A DNA stretch of 55,303 nucleotides, from positions 1-55,303 of the IMG/VR virus record IMGVR_UViG_3300049440_000066; one strand, written 5' to 3'. Origin of the DNA: a virus. The notes under the pieces are model-generated. The model saw nothing but the letters and a program-made list of their open reading frames with translations. It was not told the origin of the DNA and ran no database searches. Both the position numbers and the translations under genes were made by a program. Each line of letters starts with the position of its first letter. The first letter of the stretch is position 1. This document shows, piece by piece, positions 25,924 to 33,612 of the stretch.

Positions 25924-28671
25924 ATGAGAAAGCTAATAGTACTTTCGATGATCTTAGCCATGTGTTCTGTGGCAAAAGCGCAACAAAAGCAGGCACTCAG
26001 CGCGGCTTCGGCCAGTTGTACGGCCACGTCATGCCTTGGGGTCACAGTCGATCAGACCCAAGGTGGCGCTACATTCACGATCACAGCCAACGCCTCGGGC
26101 AACACGATAGTTTTTGAAGCCTCCGGGGATGGCGGCACAACCAGAGTTGCGCTCAACGTGACTCCGAGCAATAGCACCACGGCGGTCACTTCGACTACGG
26201 GAACAGGAACCTGGCAGGCCAACACAGCCGGCTATACCAATGTCTACATGCGAATGTCGAACCTTGTCGGCGGAACCACGACTGTTTCGATCATTCAATC
26301 GACCGCCTCTGCCAGAGCTGGGGGAGGCGGTGGAGGCGGCAGTGGCTCCATCGTCTCCTGCACCGCTCCAGCCGCGAATGGAGCCATCCTCTTCCAGAAT
26401 GGAACAACGGACACAGCAACGTGCGATCCAAACCTCGTATGGAATCCGACAGGTGGCGGTCTTGGCGCTCTGGAAGTAACCGCCGATGGCGTCAACGCAT
26501 GGTATGCAATGGCTCCGATAGTGCAGGGGTCAACGATTACCGGGAATCAGCAGATGGCCGGCCTATTCGCTGAAGGCAATACAACGATCAATTCGCCGAA
26601 TACGAACGCGGACTCTGTAGCGGGCATTCTTGGAGATGCGTTGGGAGCGGGGAGCGGCACCTTTAATGAATTAGTTGGATCGTCTTTTAATGCCGGTTAT
26701 AGCGGTACAGGCACAGTCACTCTAATGAACGATTACCGGGCGCAGGGAGGTACAAATACCGGCGGCGGCACGGTTACTCATCTTAGCGGCTATTACTGCA
26801 ACGATATTCATGGCATAGCCTCGACGCTGAATACATGCTTCTATGCTGAAAATCAGGGTGCAGGCGCGAATGACTATGCGCTGTATCTGGCCGGAGGGAA
26901 GGCGCACATCGCCGCTATAGGTGCTTCAACTCCAGTTTGCACAGATAGTGGCAGCAACTTAGGGTCTTGCAATACATCTCTCCCGGCAGGTCAATTCTTG
27001 TTGGAGACGAATTGCGGGAGCCTAACAAACTGTTTCCAAGTTCACGCAGATGGTCAGCTAGTCACCGATCCAGTATTCACGGCTGGAAGTCACACCGTCA
27101 CTTCAGCTACAGCAGCGTTCTGTGGTGGAAGTGGACCAGCCTGCACAGCCGCACAGATCGCACGCGGTCACACGACGGATGTAGGGACAATCGCTGTGGG
27201 GCTTGATAATTGCCTGTCAGTAAACGAAATGGCCTGCACTTATAACTGCGCGCAAACGACGATTGCCACGGTAGCGAGCGCGACCAGTATTACTCTTACG
27301 GGAACATGTACTAGAAATTCTTCAGCCACAGCCAAATCGAATACCTTCTACTGGGGCCAGGATGACGGCGCTCAAATACAAGCGGCCAACCTTGCTTTGG
27401 ATACGGCTGCGAAGACAGCGCCAGCGGGCTTGAAATTACCATGCGGAATTATGCTGACCAGCCTTAATCCATTCATCGACCAATTCATAAACCGGCCCTT
27501 TAACATCGGTATTGATGGATGTGCGCCCGGAACTGTAAGCACGATCATTCCCCTACCTAAGATGGATTGTAATTTAGGCGTGAATGAGGGATGCCTGATC
27601 TACAGCAACTTTTCGCAGAAAGCTCTCGGGATTATTGGCTTGTCGGACAAGTTCAGGGACATTCTTTTCCTCGGCGCAGGCGTTCCCGACAAAGATTCGA
27701 CAGCTACTTATTCTGCGAGCACCAGCGGTATCTATATTCAGTTCCTTGACGAACTTGATGATGTGATGGTCGAAGGTTGGGACTGGAACCGAGCATCAGG
27801 AACTCCGGTCTACGGCATCAAGTGCATCGGCTGCACGCTGTTTAACTCTGGCTCTTATGCCGGAGGTAATTACGGCTGCTACTTAATATCGAACTCGCTC
27901 GTTGCTGCAAACATGCATGGTGGCCTTTGCGGTGGTTCGTCGTTTAATTCTCTTACCATCGGTACAGGTGCCTCAAATGGGGTATCGACATACGGTGTCT
28001 ACATCAATGGGACGAATGCCGGAGTGTTTGGAACAAAGACGACCTATGGTGTTTATAATGACGGCGGTTTGTGGAACGACTATGGCAGCGTCGTCGGTAC
28101 GGGTATTTGGCAGGACTTGGGGACGAGCGCGTTGTATGGAACCTGGGACAATGGTCTATCAAACTTCAACATCAACTTGGCGGGCGGCACGATCAAACTC
28201 TCCAACGCCCACATGGATGCCAATGCAAACATAACAGGCGGAACGCTCATAGATCAGTGCGGAAATACGAGCTTCCCTACGGGTATCACTTTCGTAGCTG
28301 GGACCATGTTAAGCGATTGCGTCGTGGGCGGGGATACGCAACTAGCGTTAGCGACGGCTCAGACAGCAAAAACAGTTTTCACTGTCGGGGCGGCAACCGT
28401 ACTTTTTCGAGTCCACATTTCGGTAGAGTGTACGACGACTTCTGCAAGCGCCACGGTTACACCTGCCGTGCTTTACACGGATACATCGAACACGGCGCAG
28501 ACGGTCACGGGCACGGCAGCGACCTGCACGGCTCTTGGAGCTGCTAGCAATACGAGCCAAGATGTAACATTTAGGGCCAAGAATGCGACTACTATCCAGT
28601 ATCAGACGACAATCGTCAACACCCCAACATATGATGTGAGTGTGACTGTCGAACAGTTGGGTTTACGCTAA
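25924..28671 (+). CDS. Large secreted fibre/adhesin-like protein with signal peptide
   Basis: A 915-residue protein. Residues 1-20 form a signal peptide (MRKLIVLSMILAMCSVAKAQ). ATG 25894, overlapping the previous stop, is an alternative that adds ten basic residues. A Gly-rich linker (GGGGGGGSG) lies near residue 145. The centre has repeats typical of beta-helical tail fibres (GVYNDGGLWNDYGSVVGTGIWQDLG). The final ~150 residues form a separate beta domain. Many Cys occur, which fits oxidising compartments. Fold type is inferred from composition. Confidence 0.68.
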   Translation: MRKLIVLSMILAMCSVAKAQQKQALSAASASCTATSCLGVTVDQTQGGATFTITANASGNTIVFEASGDGGTTRVALNVTPSNSTTAVTSTTGTGTWQANTAGYTNVYMRMSNLVGGTTTVSIIQSTASARAGGGGGGGSGSIVSCTAPAANGAILFQNGTTDTATCDPNLVWNPTGGGLGALEVTADGVNAWYAMAPIVQGSTITGNQQMAGLFAEGNTTINSPNTNADSVAGILGDALGAGSGTFNELVGSSFNAGYSGTGTVTLMNDYRAQGGTNTGGGTVTHLSGYYCNDIHGIASTLNTCFYAENQGAGANDYALYLAGGKAHIAAIGASTPVCTDSGSNLGSCNTSLPAGQFLLETNCGSLTNCFQVHADGQLVTDPVFTAGSHTVTSATAAFCGGSGPACTAAQIARGHTTDVGTIAVGLDNCLSVNEMACTYNCAQTTIATVASATSITLTGTCTRNSSATAKSNTFYWGQDDGAQIQAANLALDTAAKTAPAGLKLPCGIMLTSLNPFIDQFINRPFNIGIDGCAPGTVSTIIPLPKMDCNLGVNEGCLIYSNFSQKALGIIGLSDKFRDILFLGAGVPDKDSTATYSASTSGIYIQFLDELDDVMVEGWDWNRASGTPVYGIKCIGCTLFNSGSYAGGNYGCYLISNSLVAANMHGGLCGGSSFNSLTIGTGASNGVSTYGVYINGTNAGVFGTKTTYGVYNDGGLWNDYGSVVGTGIWQDLGTSALYGTWDNGLSNFNINLAGGTIKLSNAHMDANANITGGTLIDQCGNTSFPTGITFVAGTMLSDCVVGGDTQLALATAQTAKTVFTVGAATVLFRVHISVECTTTSASATVTPAVLYTDTSNTAQTVTGTAATCTALGAASNTSQDVTFRAKNATTIQYQTTIVNTPTYDVSVTVEQLGLR

Positions 28672-28672
28672 A

Positions 28673-29257
28673 ATGAAAAAGAATCTACAACTCGCCGCTT
28701 TTCTGATGGTCGGAGTTTTGCTCGGGAACCTCTTGGGCGGGTTCGTTCACGCGCAGACCTATCTGATTGCAACCGAAGTCCCGCGTGGCACGATTCTACT
28801 AATGGCGGCTGCATGTCCAACCGGATATGTGGAAGTCACAGCTCTTAACGGAGCGATGCCTCTTGGGACACTTGCCGCGAACGGAGATGTCGGCACAACA
28901 GGCGGCTCAAACACGATCACGCCCACTGTGGCCAGCCTGACGGCGGCGGCGCAAACTGTTTCATGGCCTGTCGGAGTTCCGACATTTGCAGGTTCGACAT
29001 TGGCGGCAACGACGTTCGCTATTGCTACCGGCAGCGGTTCTTTCAAAGGGACAAGCAGCGGAGGATTCTCTACCGTGGGCGGCGCGGCTCCGGGTTCGGC
29101 GGGAGCTACCACATCGAAAAGTCCAGGAACGCCTGCCGGGACTGTGGCATGGCCTGCCGGAGTGCCTACAAATTCCACGTCCTCAGTTACAGGTACGCTA
29201 AACAGTTTCGATAGCCGCTCGGCATTCGTGAGGGTGATATTTTGTCAAAAGTCCTGA
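28673..29257 (+). CDS. Tail collar-like protein with signal peptide
   Basis: A 194-residue protein. An N-terminal hydrophobic signal (LAAFLMVGVLLGNLLGGFVHAQ) is followed by a tail-collar-like sequence: RGTILLMAAACPTGYVEVTALNGAMPLGT, then VGTTGGSNTITPT, ending FDSRSAFVRVIFCQKS. This order matches fibre-tip collar domains of phages, which end in the same F-D-R-x-A/S-F/Y-V-x-V-x-F-C pattern. A signal peptide on such a domain is odd. Confidence 0.75.
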   Translation: MKKNLQLAAFLMVGVLLGNLLGGFVHAQTYLIATEVPRGTILLMAAACPTGYVEVTALNGAMPLGTLAANGDVGTTGGSNTITPTVASLTAAAQTVSWPVGVPTFAGSTLAATTFAIATGSGSFKGTSSGGFSTVGGAAPGSAGATTSKSPGTPAGTVAWPAGVPTNSTSSVTGTLNSFDSRSAFVRVIFCQKS

Positions 29258-29535
29258 TTGCGGCAATATTGCTCCTGATGCAATCTGCTCCTCCGATTGC
29301 GGTGTCGGTTTCTCCCGACAATGCGGAAGTGGCAAAAGGCCAGCAGCAACTCTATACAGCGACGGTGGCGAACGATCCGACAAACAGCGGAGTGACATGG
29401 ACACTAAAGGATGAAAATGGGAATCCATGCTCTCCCGGCTGCGGCACGCTGACGATGGTGACTCCGTTCACGGCAGTCTATACCGCGCCGAACGCGCCTG
29501 ATCCACCAACGGATTTGAAGGTGATCGTGATATGA
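29242..29535 (+). CDS. Small secreted Ig-like (Big2-type) protein
   Basis: A 97-residue protein from TTG 29242, overlapping the previous gene by 16 bases. A hydrophobic N-terminus (VLIAAILLLMQSAPPIAV) looks like a signal or anchor. The rest is a bacterial Ig-like domain (VSVSPDNAEVAKGQQQLYTATVANDPTNSGVTWTLKD). It may be an extracellular decoration or adhesion module. Confidence 0.65.
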   Translation: MSKVLIAAILLLMQSAPPIAVSVSPDNAEVAKGQQQLYTATVANDPTNSGVTWTLKDENGNPCSPGCGTLTMVTPFTAVYTAPNAPDPPTDLKVIVI

Positions 29536-29909
29536 AATCTTCCATACTCGAACGGTGGGAAGAAATCGGCAGGCAGATCAATGCCTTGCAAAAAGAGCGT
29601 GTCGAACTGCGAAGGATTATCCTCGACAAGATCGGGGCTTTCAGCGGGTCGAGACTCACAAGGCGGGAACGGGAAGTTCTGTCATTTCTTACGAGCGATC
29701 CCGGAATCGCCAACAAGGAAATCGCCGATAAACTGAACTGCGCCGAGAGAACGGTCAAGTTTCATCTAAGTTCGATGTTCGAGAAGTACAATGTCACAAA
29801 CAGGCGCGACTTGGTGCTGATGGCAACCGAAGAAATGGAGAGTAAAGCCGATGAAACGATTCCTGTTATGCGTGCCCCTGTTCCTGATGTGCGCCGCATC
29901 GCCAATTAG
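29532..29909 (+). CDS. LuxR/GerE-type transcription regulator
   Basis: A 125-residue protein. Residues ~5-33 form a coiled coil (WEEIGRQINALQKERVELRRIIL). Residues ~41-97 match the LuxR/GerE HTH: LTRREREVLSFL, IANKEIADKLNCAERTVKFHLSSMFEKYNVTNRRDLV, with the conserved E-I-A and T-V-K-x-H of the recognition helix. No sensory domain is attached. It overlaps its neighbours by 4 and 59 bases. It could time late genes or act on host promoters. Confidence 0.85.
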   Translation: MKSSILERWEEIGRQINALQKERVELRRIILDKIGAFSGSRLTRREREVLSFLTSDPGIANKEIADKLNCAERTVKFHLSSMFEKYNVTNRRDLVLMATEEMESKADETIPVMRAPVPDVRRIAN

Positions 29910-30423
29910 AGCGCAGCACAAAGTCACTCTGACATGGACAAACTCGCCCGACACGAATAACACGTTCGTCTATCGGCTAACCGGACCTTGCCCGACGCCG
30001 CTGGCCGGATTTACGAAGCTCACCGCTTCCCCGGTTACGACCGCGACTTATGCCGATTCGGCTGTGAACGCCGGAACGACGTACGCTTACTATGCGACTG
30101 CATTCCTGAACAACCTCGAAAGCGTACCGAGTAATTGTGTTTCTGCGACCGTGCCAGTAGCGCCTCCGACTGGACTGGCAATCAGCAGCGTAGCGATTCT
30201 CCGACAAGGCACTCAGGACCGCTTGCAAGCCGACTGGACCGACACGAATGGTGTGGCTACAGCCTTCACGATCTTCGGCGGGCAGGGACAAGTTCTAAAG
30301 CAAGGTTCGCAAACCACTGGGAATGGGATATATTCTTTCGCAATCTTGGTGCCTCCGCAGAGTGGCGTGTTTTCGGTCTGCGATAGCAAGGGCTGCGTAA
30401 CTCAAGCGTTTACGGGCATCTGA
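29851..30423 (+). CDS. Secreted protein with two Fn3-like domains
   Basis: A 190-residue protein. Residues 1-22 (MKRFLLCVPLFLMCAASPIRAQ) form a signal peptide. Two fibronectin type III-like domains follow (VTLTWTNSPDTNNTFVYRL... and TGLAISSVAILRQGTQDRLQADWTDTNG...). ATG 29851 lies inside the regulator gene in another frame; no strong ribosome site is seen, so coupling is likely. It belongs to the row of exported proteins. Confidence 0.7.
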   Translation: MKRFLLCVPLFLMCAASPIRAQHKVTLTWTNSPDTNNTFVYRLTGPCPTPLAGFTKLTASPVTTATYADSAVNAGTTYAYYATAFLNNLESVPSNCVSATVPVAPPTGLAISSVAILRQGTQDRLQADWTDTNGVATAFTIFGGQGQVLKQGSQTTGNGIYSFAILVPPQSGVFSVCDSKGCVTQAFTGI

Positions 30424-30959
30424 TGTTCGGACTTCATTGGCGGAAACGAATGGGCGAACATGACGACAAGCACCACGGCAAACCAGCGGAATCGCACGAC
30501 GAGCAGATCATTGCCCGTCTCGACTTCATCGAAGCACAGCTTGACGACATCATTGCTTTACTTCGGCCCAAGGCAGCAAGTATTCAGTTCCAGGTCAAGT
30601 TCAAAGGTCAAATCTTAGGAGGAAATCAAATGGTAGCACTCGATCCAACCAATAATGCGTACGATCTCGTTGTGACGGGCGAACTCGATGCGGCTGGAAA
30701 TCCGGTAGCTCTGCCGGCCATCGCATTTGGCTTCGCAGTCAGTGATCCGAACCTCGGCATAATGACCGTCAACGCCGATGGCAGGAGCGGGACTTTTGTG
30801 GCAAATAAGGCACAGACGGCCAGTTCCGCAGGTTCTATCGTGATTACGGACCCAGTTGTCGGTATCACGGCAGAATCGCATTTCACCTTCACCGTGCCGC
30901 CGCCTCCCGTGGCCGCCACGATCCAATTTAGTGAGAGCGCACCTCACCCTTCCGTCTAG
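30423..30959 (+). CDS. Ig-like protein with coiled-coil N-terminus and internal start
   Basis: A 178-residue protein. Residues ~12-50 are charged and helical (HDEQIIARLDFIEAQLDDIIALLR). The rest is an Ig-like beta domain (YDLVVTGELDAAGNPVALPAIAFGFAVSDPN...). A perfect AGGAGG at 30617-30622 lies seven bases before an in-frame ATG at 30630, so a shorter 109-residue form lacking the coiled coil may also be made. Probably a structural or adhesion protein. Confidence 0.65.
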   Translation: MFGLHWRKRMGEHDDKHHGKPAESHDEQIIARLDFIEAQLDDIIALLRPKAASIQFQVKFKGQILGGNQMVALDPTNNAYDLVVTGELDAAGNPVALPAIAFGFAVSDPNLGIMTVNADGRSGTFVANKAQTASSAGSIVITDPVVGITAESHFTFTVPPPPVAATIQFSESAPHPSV

Positions 30960-30967
30960 GAGGCTCG

Positions 30968-31237
30968 GTGCAAGACACTTGGTGGAATCACAACACCGAT
31001 AAGCTGATCCTGCTTCTCTTGGCTGCCGGCCTATGGTCGAGCACCATGTGGGCAGCGATGCACATTTTCCACCATGACCTCGACAACATGGCGGCGCTGG
31101 CTTTCATTTCTTTTATGACAGGATCGGTGAGCACGGTTCTCGGTGCATTGATCCTGATTCTAACGGGCCGAACATTCAGGGCTGACAATCCGACGCCTGC
31201 GCCATCTGTTCCGAGTCCAGAACAGCCCAAACCGTGA
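30968..31237 (+). CDS. Two-helix membrane protein, holin candidate
   Basis: An 89-residue protein with GTG 30968 after GGAGG. Two membrane segments: LILLLLAAGLWSSTMWAAM (about 12-30) and ALAFISFMTGSVSTVLGALILIL (about 43-65), then a Pro-rich tail. This is the size and topology of class II holins. It is next to another membrane gene and close to the lysin candidate at 31950. Other membrane roles cannot be excluded. Confidence 0.65.
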   Translation: MQDTWWNHNTDKLILLLLAAGLWSSTMWAAMHIFHHDLDNMAALAFISFMTGSVSTVLGALILILTGRTFRADNPTPAPSVPSPEQPKP

Positions 31238-31476
31238 ACGAAACCTCGATCATCAGCATGGTTCTGGTTATCCTTGCCTGGGCCGGTTCCGGGCTTATCA
31301 CTTGGGGCGTAATGAAGGGCAAGATGGAGGACTTCGAGCGCCGACTTGATGAAATCGAGGAAGACAGCAAGGGGCTACTTCCGAGGATCGAATACGATAA
31401 TCGGCACGCCGACCTAGTACGCCTGCTGACGCGCATCGAAGACAAGCTCGACCGGGAATTGAGGCATGAGAACTGA
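31234..31476 (+). CDS. One-helix membrane protein with coiled coil, spanin/holin-like
   Basis: An 80-residue protein, GTG 31234 overlapping the previous stop. One N-terminal membrane helix (ISMVLVILAWAGSGLITWGVM) is followed by a charged coiled coil (GKMEDFERRLDEIEEDSKGLLPRIEYDNRHADLVRLLTRIEDKLDREL). This topology matches inner-membrane spanins or accessory lysis proteins. Confidence 0.6.
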   Translation: MNETSIISMVLVILAWAGSGLITWGVMKGKMEDFERRLDEIEEDSKGLLPRIEYDNRHADLVRLLTRIEDKLDRELRHEN

Positions 31477-31484
31477 TGTGGGTT

Positions 31485-31490
31485 TATAAT
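31485..31490 (+). promoter_or_regulatory. Consensus -10 box before endonuclease gene
   Basis: A perfect TATAAT at 31485-31490 lies five bases before ATG 31496, so any transcript would be near-leaderless. No good -35 is seen at 16-18 bases; TTGAGG is 20 bases upstream. Possibly a private promoter of a mobile endonuclease. Confidence 0.35.
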
Positions 31491-31495
31491 AAGCC

Positions 31496-31975
31496 ATGCA
31501 CGCAAAGCTATCCAACCCAGAATTGAGATTATGCGCTAGGAATGTTTGCCGTAAACCTTTTCTATCTGATTGGTCTGACAAACAGTACTGTATCCGCTTA
31601 TGTAAAATAAAAGAGGCCAATGAGCGGCACCGTCAGAGATTCCCAGAACGAGCACTTCAAAGGTCTAGGGATTTTGAAGCTCGCCATCCACACAGAGGAA
31701 AAGCCTACGCTAGAAAGTTCAAATATGGAATCAGCCAAGAGAAATTCGAGGCGATGATCCTAGAGCAAAAGAATTTCTGTAAACTGTGCGGGTTGCCTTT
31801 TGGTGAAGGCATTGTCCCTCGCGTAGATCACAATCATAAGACGGGGAAAGTGCGCGGACTTCTGCATGACAAATGCAATACTGGGATCGGCTTCTTTTCA
31901 GATGACCCATCTCTATGTCGGAAAGCTGCGAAGTACTTAGAGGATTCTGATGTCTTGGATATACGTTCAAAATAG
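31496..31975 (+). CDS. Endonuclease VII-like HNH nuclease
   Basis: A 159-residue protein. The C-terminal half matches the recombination endonuclease VII family: [25 protein letters not shown], then [31 protein letters not shown], with two CxxC-type zinc ligands and the DHNH metal site. The N-terminus has two further Cys pairs. T4 endo VII resolves branched DNA; free-standing relatives can be homing nucleases. The gene is AT-rich compared with its neighbours and sits inside the lysis region, which favours a mobile origin. Confidence 0.88.
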   Translation: MHAKLSNPELRLCARNVCRKPFLSDWSDKQYCIRLCKIKEANERHRQRFPERALQRSRDFEARHPHRGKAYARKFKYGISQEKFEAMILEQKNFCKLCGLPFGEGIVPRVDHNHKTGKVRGLLHDKCNTGIGFFSDDPSLCRKAAKYLEDSDVLDIRSK

Positions 31976-32336
31976 CGGTCAACTGATTTCACCAGCGGGT
32001 GGCCTTATGGCAACTGGTTATAGTGGCGCGGGCACAGGAAAAAACGCGCCTACCGAGGAGAACGTGCAAAATGTCGGACCAATACCCGAAGGATGGTATG
32101 ACATCGAAGCGCCGGAAAATTCACCTACGCACGGGCCATTTGCCTTACGCCTTTTGCCGGACGCCGGAAACGCCATGTATGGACGCTCTGAGTTCCTTAT
32201 CCACGGTGACAGTATCGAGCGCCCCGGCCAAGCGAGCGAAGGTTGTATTATTTTGCCTCGATTTGCCCGAGAAGCCATCTGGAACGGCGGGGATCACCGA
32301 TTGCAGGTAGTCAAGGAACTGCCGACCAAGACATGA
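31950..32336 (+). CDS. Tlde1/L,D-transpeptidase-like peptidoglycan enzyme; lysin candidate
   Basis: A 128-residue protein that matches the Tlde1 (DUF2778) pattern throughout: [44 protein letters not shown] and PGQASEGCI. The His 85 and Cys 99 pair is the catalytic pair of L,D-transpeptidase-fold enzymes. In type VI secretion toxins this fold acts on peptidoglycan stem peptides. No lysozyme, amidase or endopeptidase is seen elsewhere, and small membrane genes flank it, so it is the best lysin candidate. No signal peptide is seen. Ribosome site GAGG precedes ATG 31950. Confidence 0.82.
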   Translation: MSWIYVQNSGQLISPAGGLMATGYSGAGTGKNAPTEENVQNVGPIPEGWYDIEAPENSPTHGPFALRLLPDAGNAMYGRSEFLIHGDSIERPGQASEGCIILPRFAREAIWNGGDHRLQVVKELPTKT

Positions 32337-32518
32337 AAGACCTAGACCCACGCATCATGTTCGGCTTCTGCTTACTCCTCGCGGTTGCCATTCTTGCCGG
32401 GATTATCGCGCTCGGCCATGTCGAACAGACCACCAGCCACGGCCTCGACATCGTGCTCGGCTCACTTGCTACGCTGGCAGGCGGGTTTTCCAACTGGGCT
32501 TTCACAAAGAAAGACTAG
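32333..32518 (+). CDS. Two-helix membrane protein, holin candidate
   Basis: A 61-residue protein, ATG 32333 overlapping the lysin stop. Two membrane segments (IMFGFCLLLAVAILAGIIALG and GLDIVLGSLATLAGGFSNWAF) and a basic end (TKKD) give a small holin-like topology. It is the last gene of the plus-strand late operon, directly after the lysin candidate. Confidence 0.65.
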   Translation: MKDLDPRIMFGFCLLLAVAILAGIIALGHVEQTTSHGLDIVLGSLATLAGGFSNWAFTKKD

Positions 32519-32521
32519 CCA

Positions 32522-32555
32522 GCGTGGACCGGCCTTCCCCTAAGTCGATCCACGC
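32522..32555. terminator. Hairpin between convergent operons
   Basis: GCGTGGA (32522-32528) pairs perfectly with TCCACGC (32549-32555) across a 20-base loop, right after the end of the rightward operon. No T-tract follows, so termination would need a factor. It may serve both strands. Confidence 0.4.
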
Positions 32556-32576
32556 CAGCCGGGACAACGGCCAACT

Positions 32577-32744
32577 CTACAGTTTCCAATCTTCGAGATG
32601 TCGGAAAAGTGTCATTACAGCAGATAGGAACACCAGCAAAAGAAGTACTGATTGATGCGTTGTGATCATTTTGCTGTCTGGATCAGTGATTAAACCTATG
32701 CCAGCAAAGAAACAGCAATATATAAAGAATCGAGCAAGATGCTT
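32577..32744 (-). CDS. Small two-helix membrane protein
   Basis: A 55-residue protein with a very strong ribosome site (GGGAGGA) before ATG 32744. Two membrane segments: LARFFIYCCFFAGIGLIT and HQSVLLLLVFLSAVMTLFRHL. It is the last leftward gene, separated by ~220 bases from the rest. It could be an antiholin, holin or exclusion protein. Confidence 0.6.
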   Translation of the reverse strand, partial: KHLARFFIYCCFFAGIGLITDPDSKMITTHQSVLLLLVFLSAVMTLFRHLEDWKL

Positions 32745-32967
32745 CATATTCCTCCCTAATTGAATCGAAGCAGTCGGCATCTCAGCCGAGACTTTTTCCT
32801 TTGGCCTTGGATACTCGCCTACAGTACTGACTCGTCGGCTAGCACCCGCGTCGCAACTCTCAATACTGCCCGCTCTGCGCGGTTCTGCCTCGAACTTGGA
32901 CTGCTAAACTCATGCCGCGCTTCCCGCAGACTCGGCGCGGCGCGAGGCCCAGTCTCGTTCTGCGGAA
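32745..32967. other. Non-coding gap with hairpins
   Basis: I see no convincing gene here. On the plus strand TCGGC (32774-32778) pairs with GCCGA (32785-32789), followed by TTTTT at 32793-32797, a weak terminator that could stop late transcripts. A stronger stem lies at 32924-32965. Several restriction-like palindromes occur without clear meaning. Confidence 0.5.
32924..32965 (-). other. Structured RNA element after leftward operon
   Basis: CCGCAGA (32924-32930) pairs exactly with TCTGCGG (32959-32965). Inside, CGAG and CTCG form a second hairpin. It sits three bases beyond the stop of the 32968-33153 gene, so a terminator or 3'-end protector is likely. The acceptor-like seven-pair stem is not a tRNA. 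Confidence 0.5.
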
Positions 32968-33153
32968 CTAGGATGTCGGCGGTAATCCGGCCAAGAGTTG
33001 CTTAATCAGCGCTGTGTTTGCAGTTGTTTGCGCGTCGGCAGCCGCTAGAATCTGATCGTCGGTCAATCCGTTCTGCGCCTTGATTCCATGAATGATGTTC
33101 ACGATGGCGTTGATTCCAGCGATTGCTTCTCCGATTATGCTGATCGGGTCCAT
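32968..33153 (-). CDS. Small amphipathic protein
   Basis: A 61-residue protein, ATG 33153 directly after the preceding stop. The first half is a hydrophobic/amphipathic helix (MDPISIIGEAIAGINAIVNIIHGIK) and the second half is a soluble helix (DDQILAAADAQTTANTALIKQLLAGL). It may associate with membranes. No family recognised. Confidence 0.55.
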   Translation of the reverse strand: MDPISIIGEAIAGINAIVNIIHGIKAQNGLTDDQILAAADAQTTANTALIKQLLAGLPPTS

Positions 33154-33612
33154 TTAGTTTGCTCCTAGTGCGGTAATCGCAGAATTGACAGCACCGACAA
33201 TCGAGTTCGCTATCTGTGTGACATTGGCCTGAGACTTCGGATTGCTCACTTTCAGGGCCGCAAGTGTAGCCGGATCGCCGATCCCCGAGGCAAGAGACTT
33301 CGCACAGGCCGAGAATCCGCCTACTTTGGTTTGCGTGTGCGCTACCCGGATGCAGCCAATGTACTGCGCGTTTACGACGTTCACCAGGTTCGACCATCCG
33401 AGAATGTTGCGTTCTTCGGTGGCGTTCAGAAGTCCTTGCACCCGCCAAGCATCGACCAAAGCATCGCCGTTGTTCACCGATAGAGCCACATCATCGGCTA
33501 GACGAGATGCAATGCTGTAAGGCGTCGATGGCGCGGTCCCACCTGCCGGATTCTGCGCCGCGCATCCGGTCATCGAAACAGCCAGAACCAAAGCCAGTAC
33601 GATTCGCTTCAT
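33154..33612 (-). CDS. Secreted lipoprotein
   Basis: A 152-residue protein with a lipoprotein signal: MKRIVLALVLAVSMTGC, lipobox with Cys 17. The mature part is Ala/Asn-rich and helical. Phages place lipoproteins in the envelope as outer spanins or for superinfection exclusion. At 136 mature residues without a Pro-rich region it suits exclusion or an unknown envelope role better than a typical spanin. Start overlaps the previous stop (ATGA). Confidence 0.68.
   Translation of the reverse strand: MKRIVLALVLAVSMTGCAAQNPAGGTAPSTPYSIASRLADDVALSVNNGDALVDAWRVQGLLNATEERNILGWSNLVNVVNAQYIGCIRVAHTQTKVGGFSACAKSLASGIGDPATLAALKVSNPKSQANVTQIANSIVGAVNSAITALGAN

Noticed and set aside
32924-32965. tRNA-like seven-pair stem
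   Set aside because: Only 42 bases long, no anticodon or T-arm; better explained as a 3'-end hairpin.
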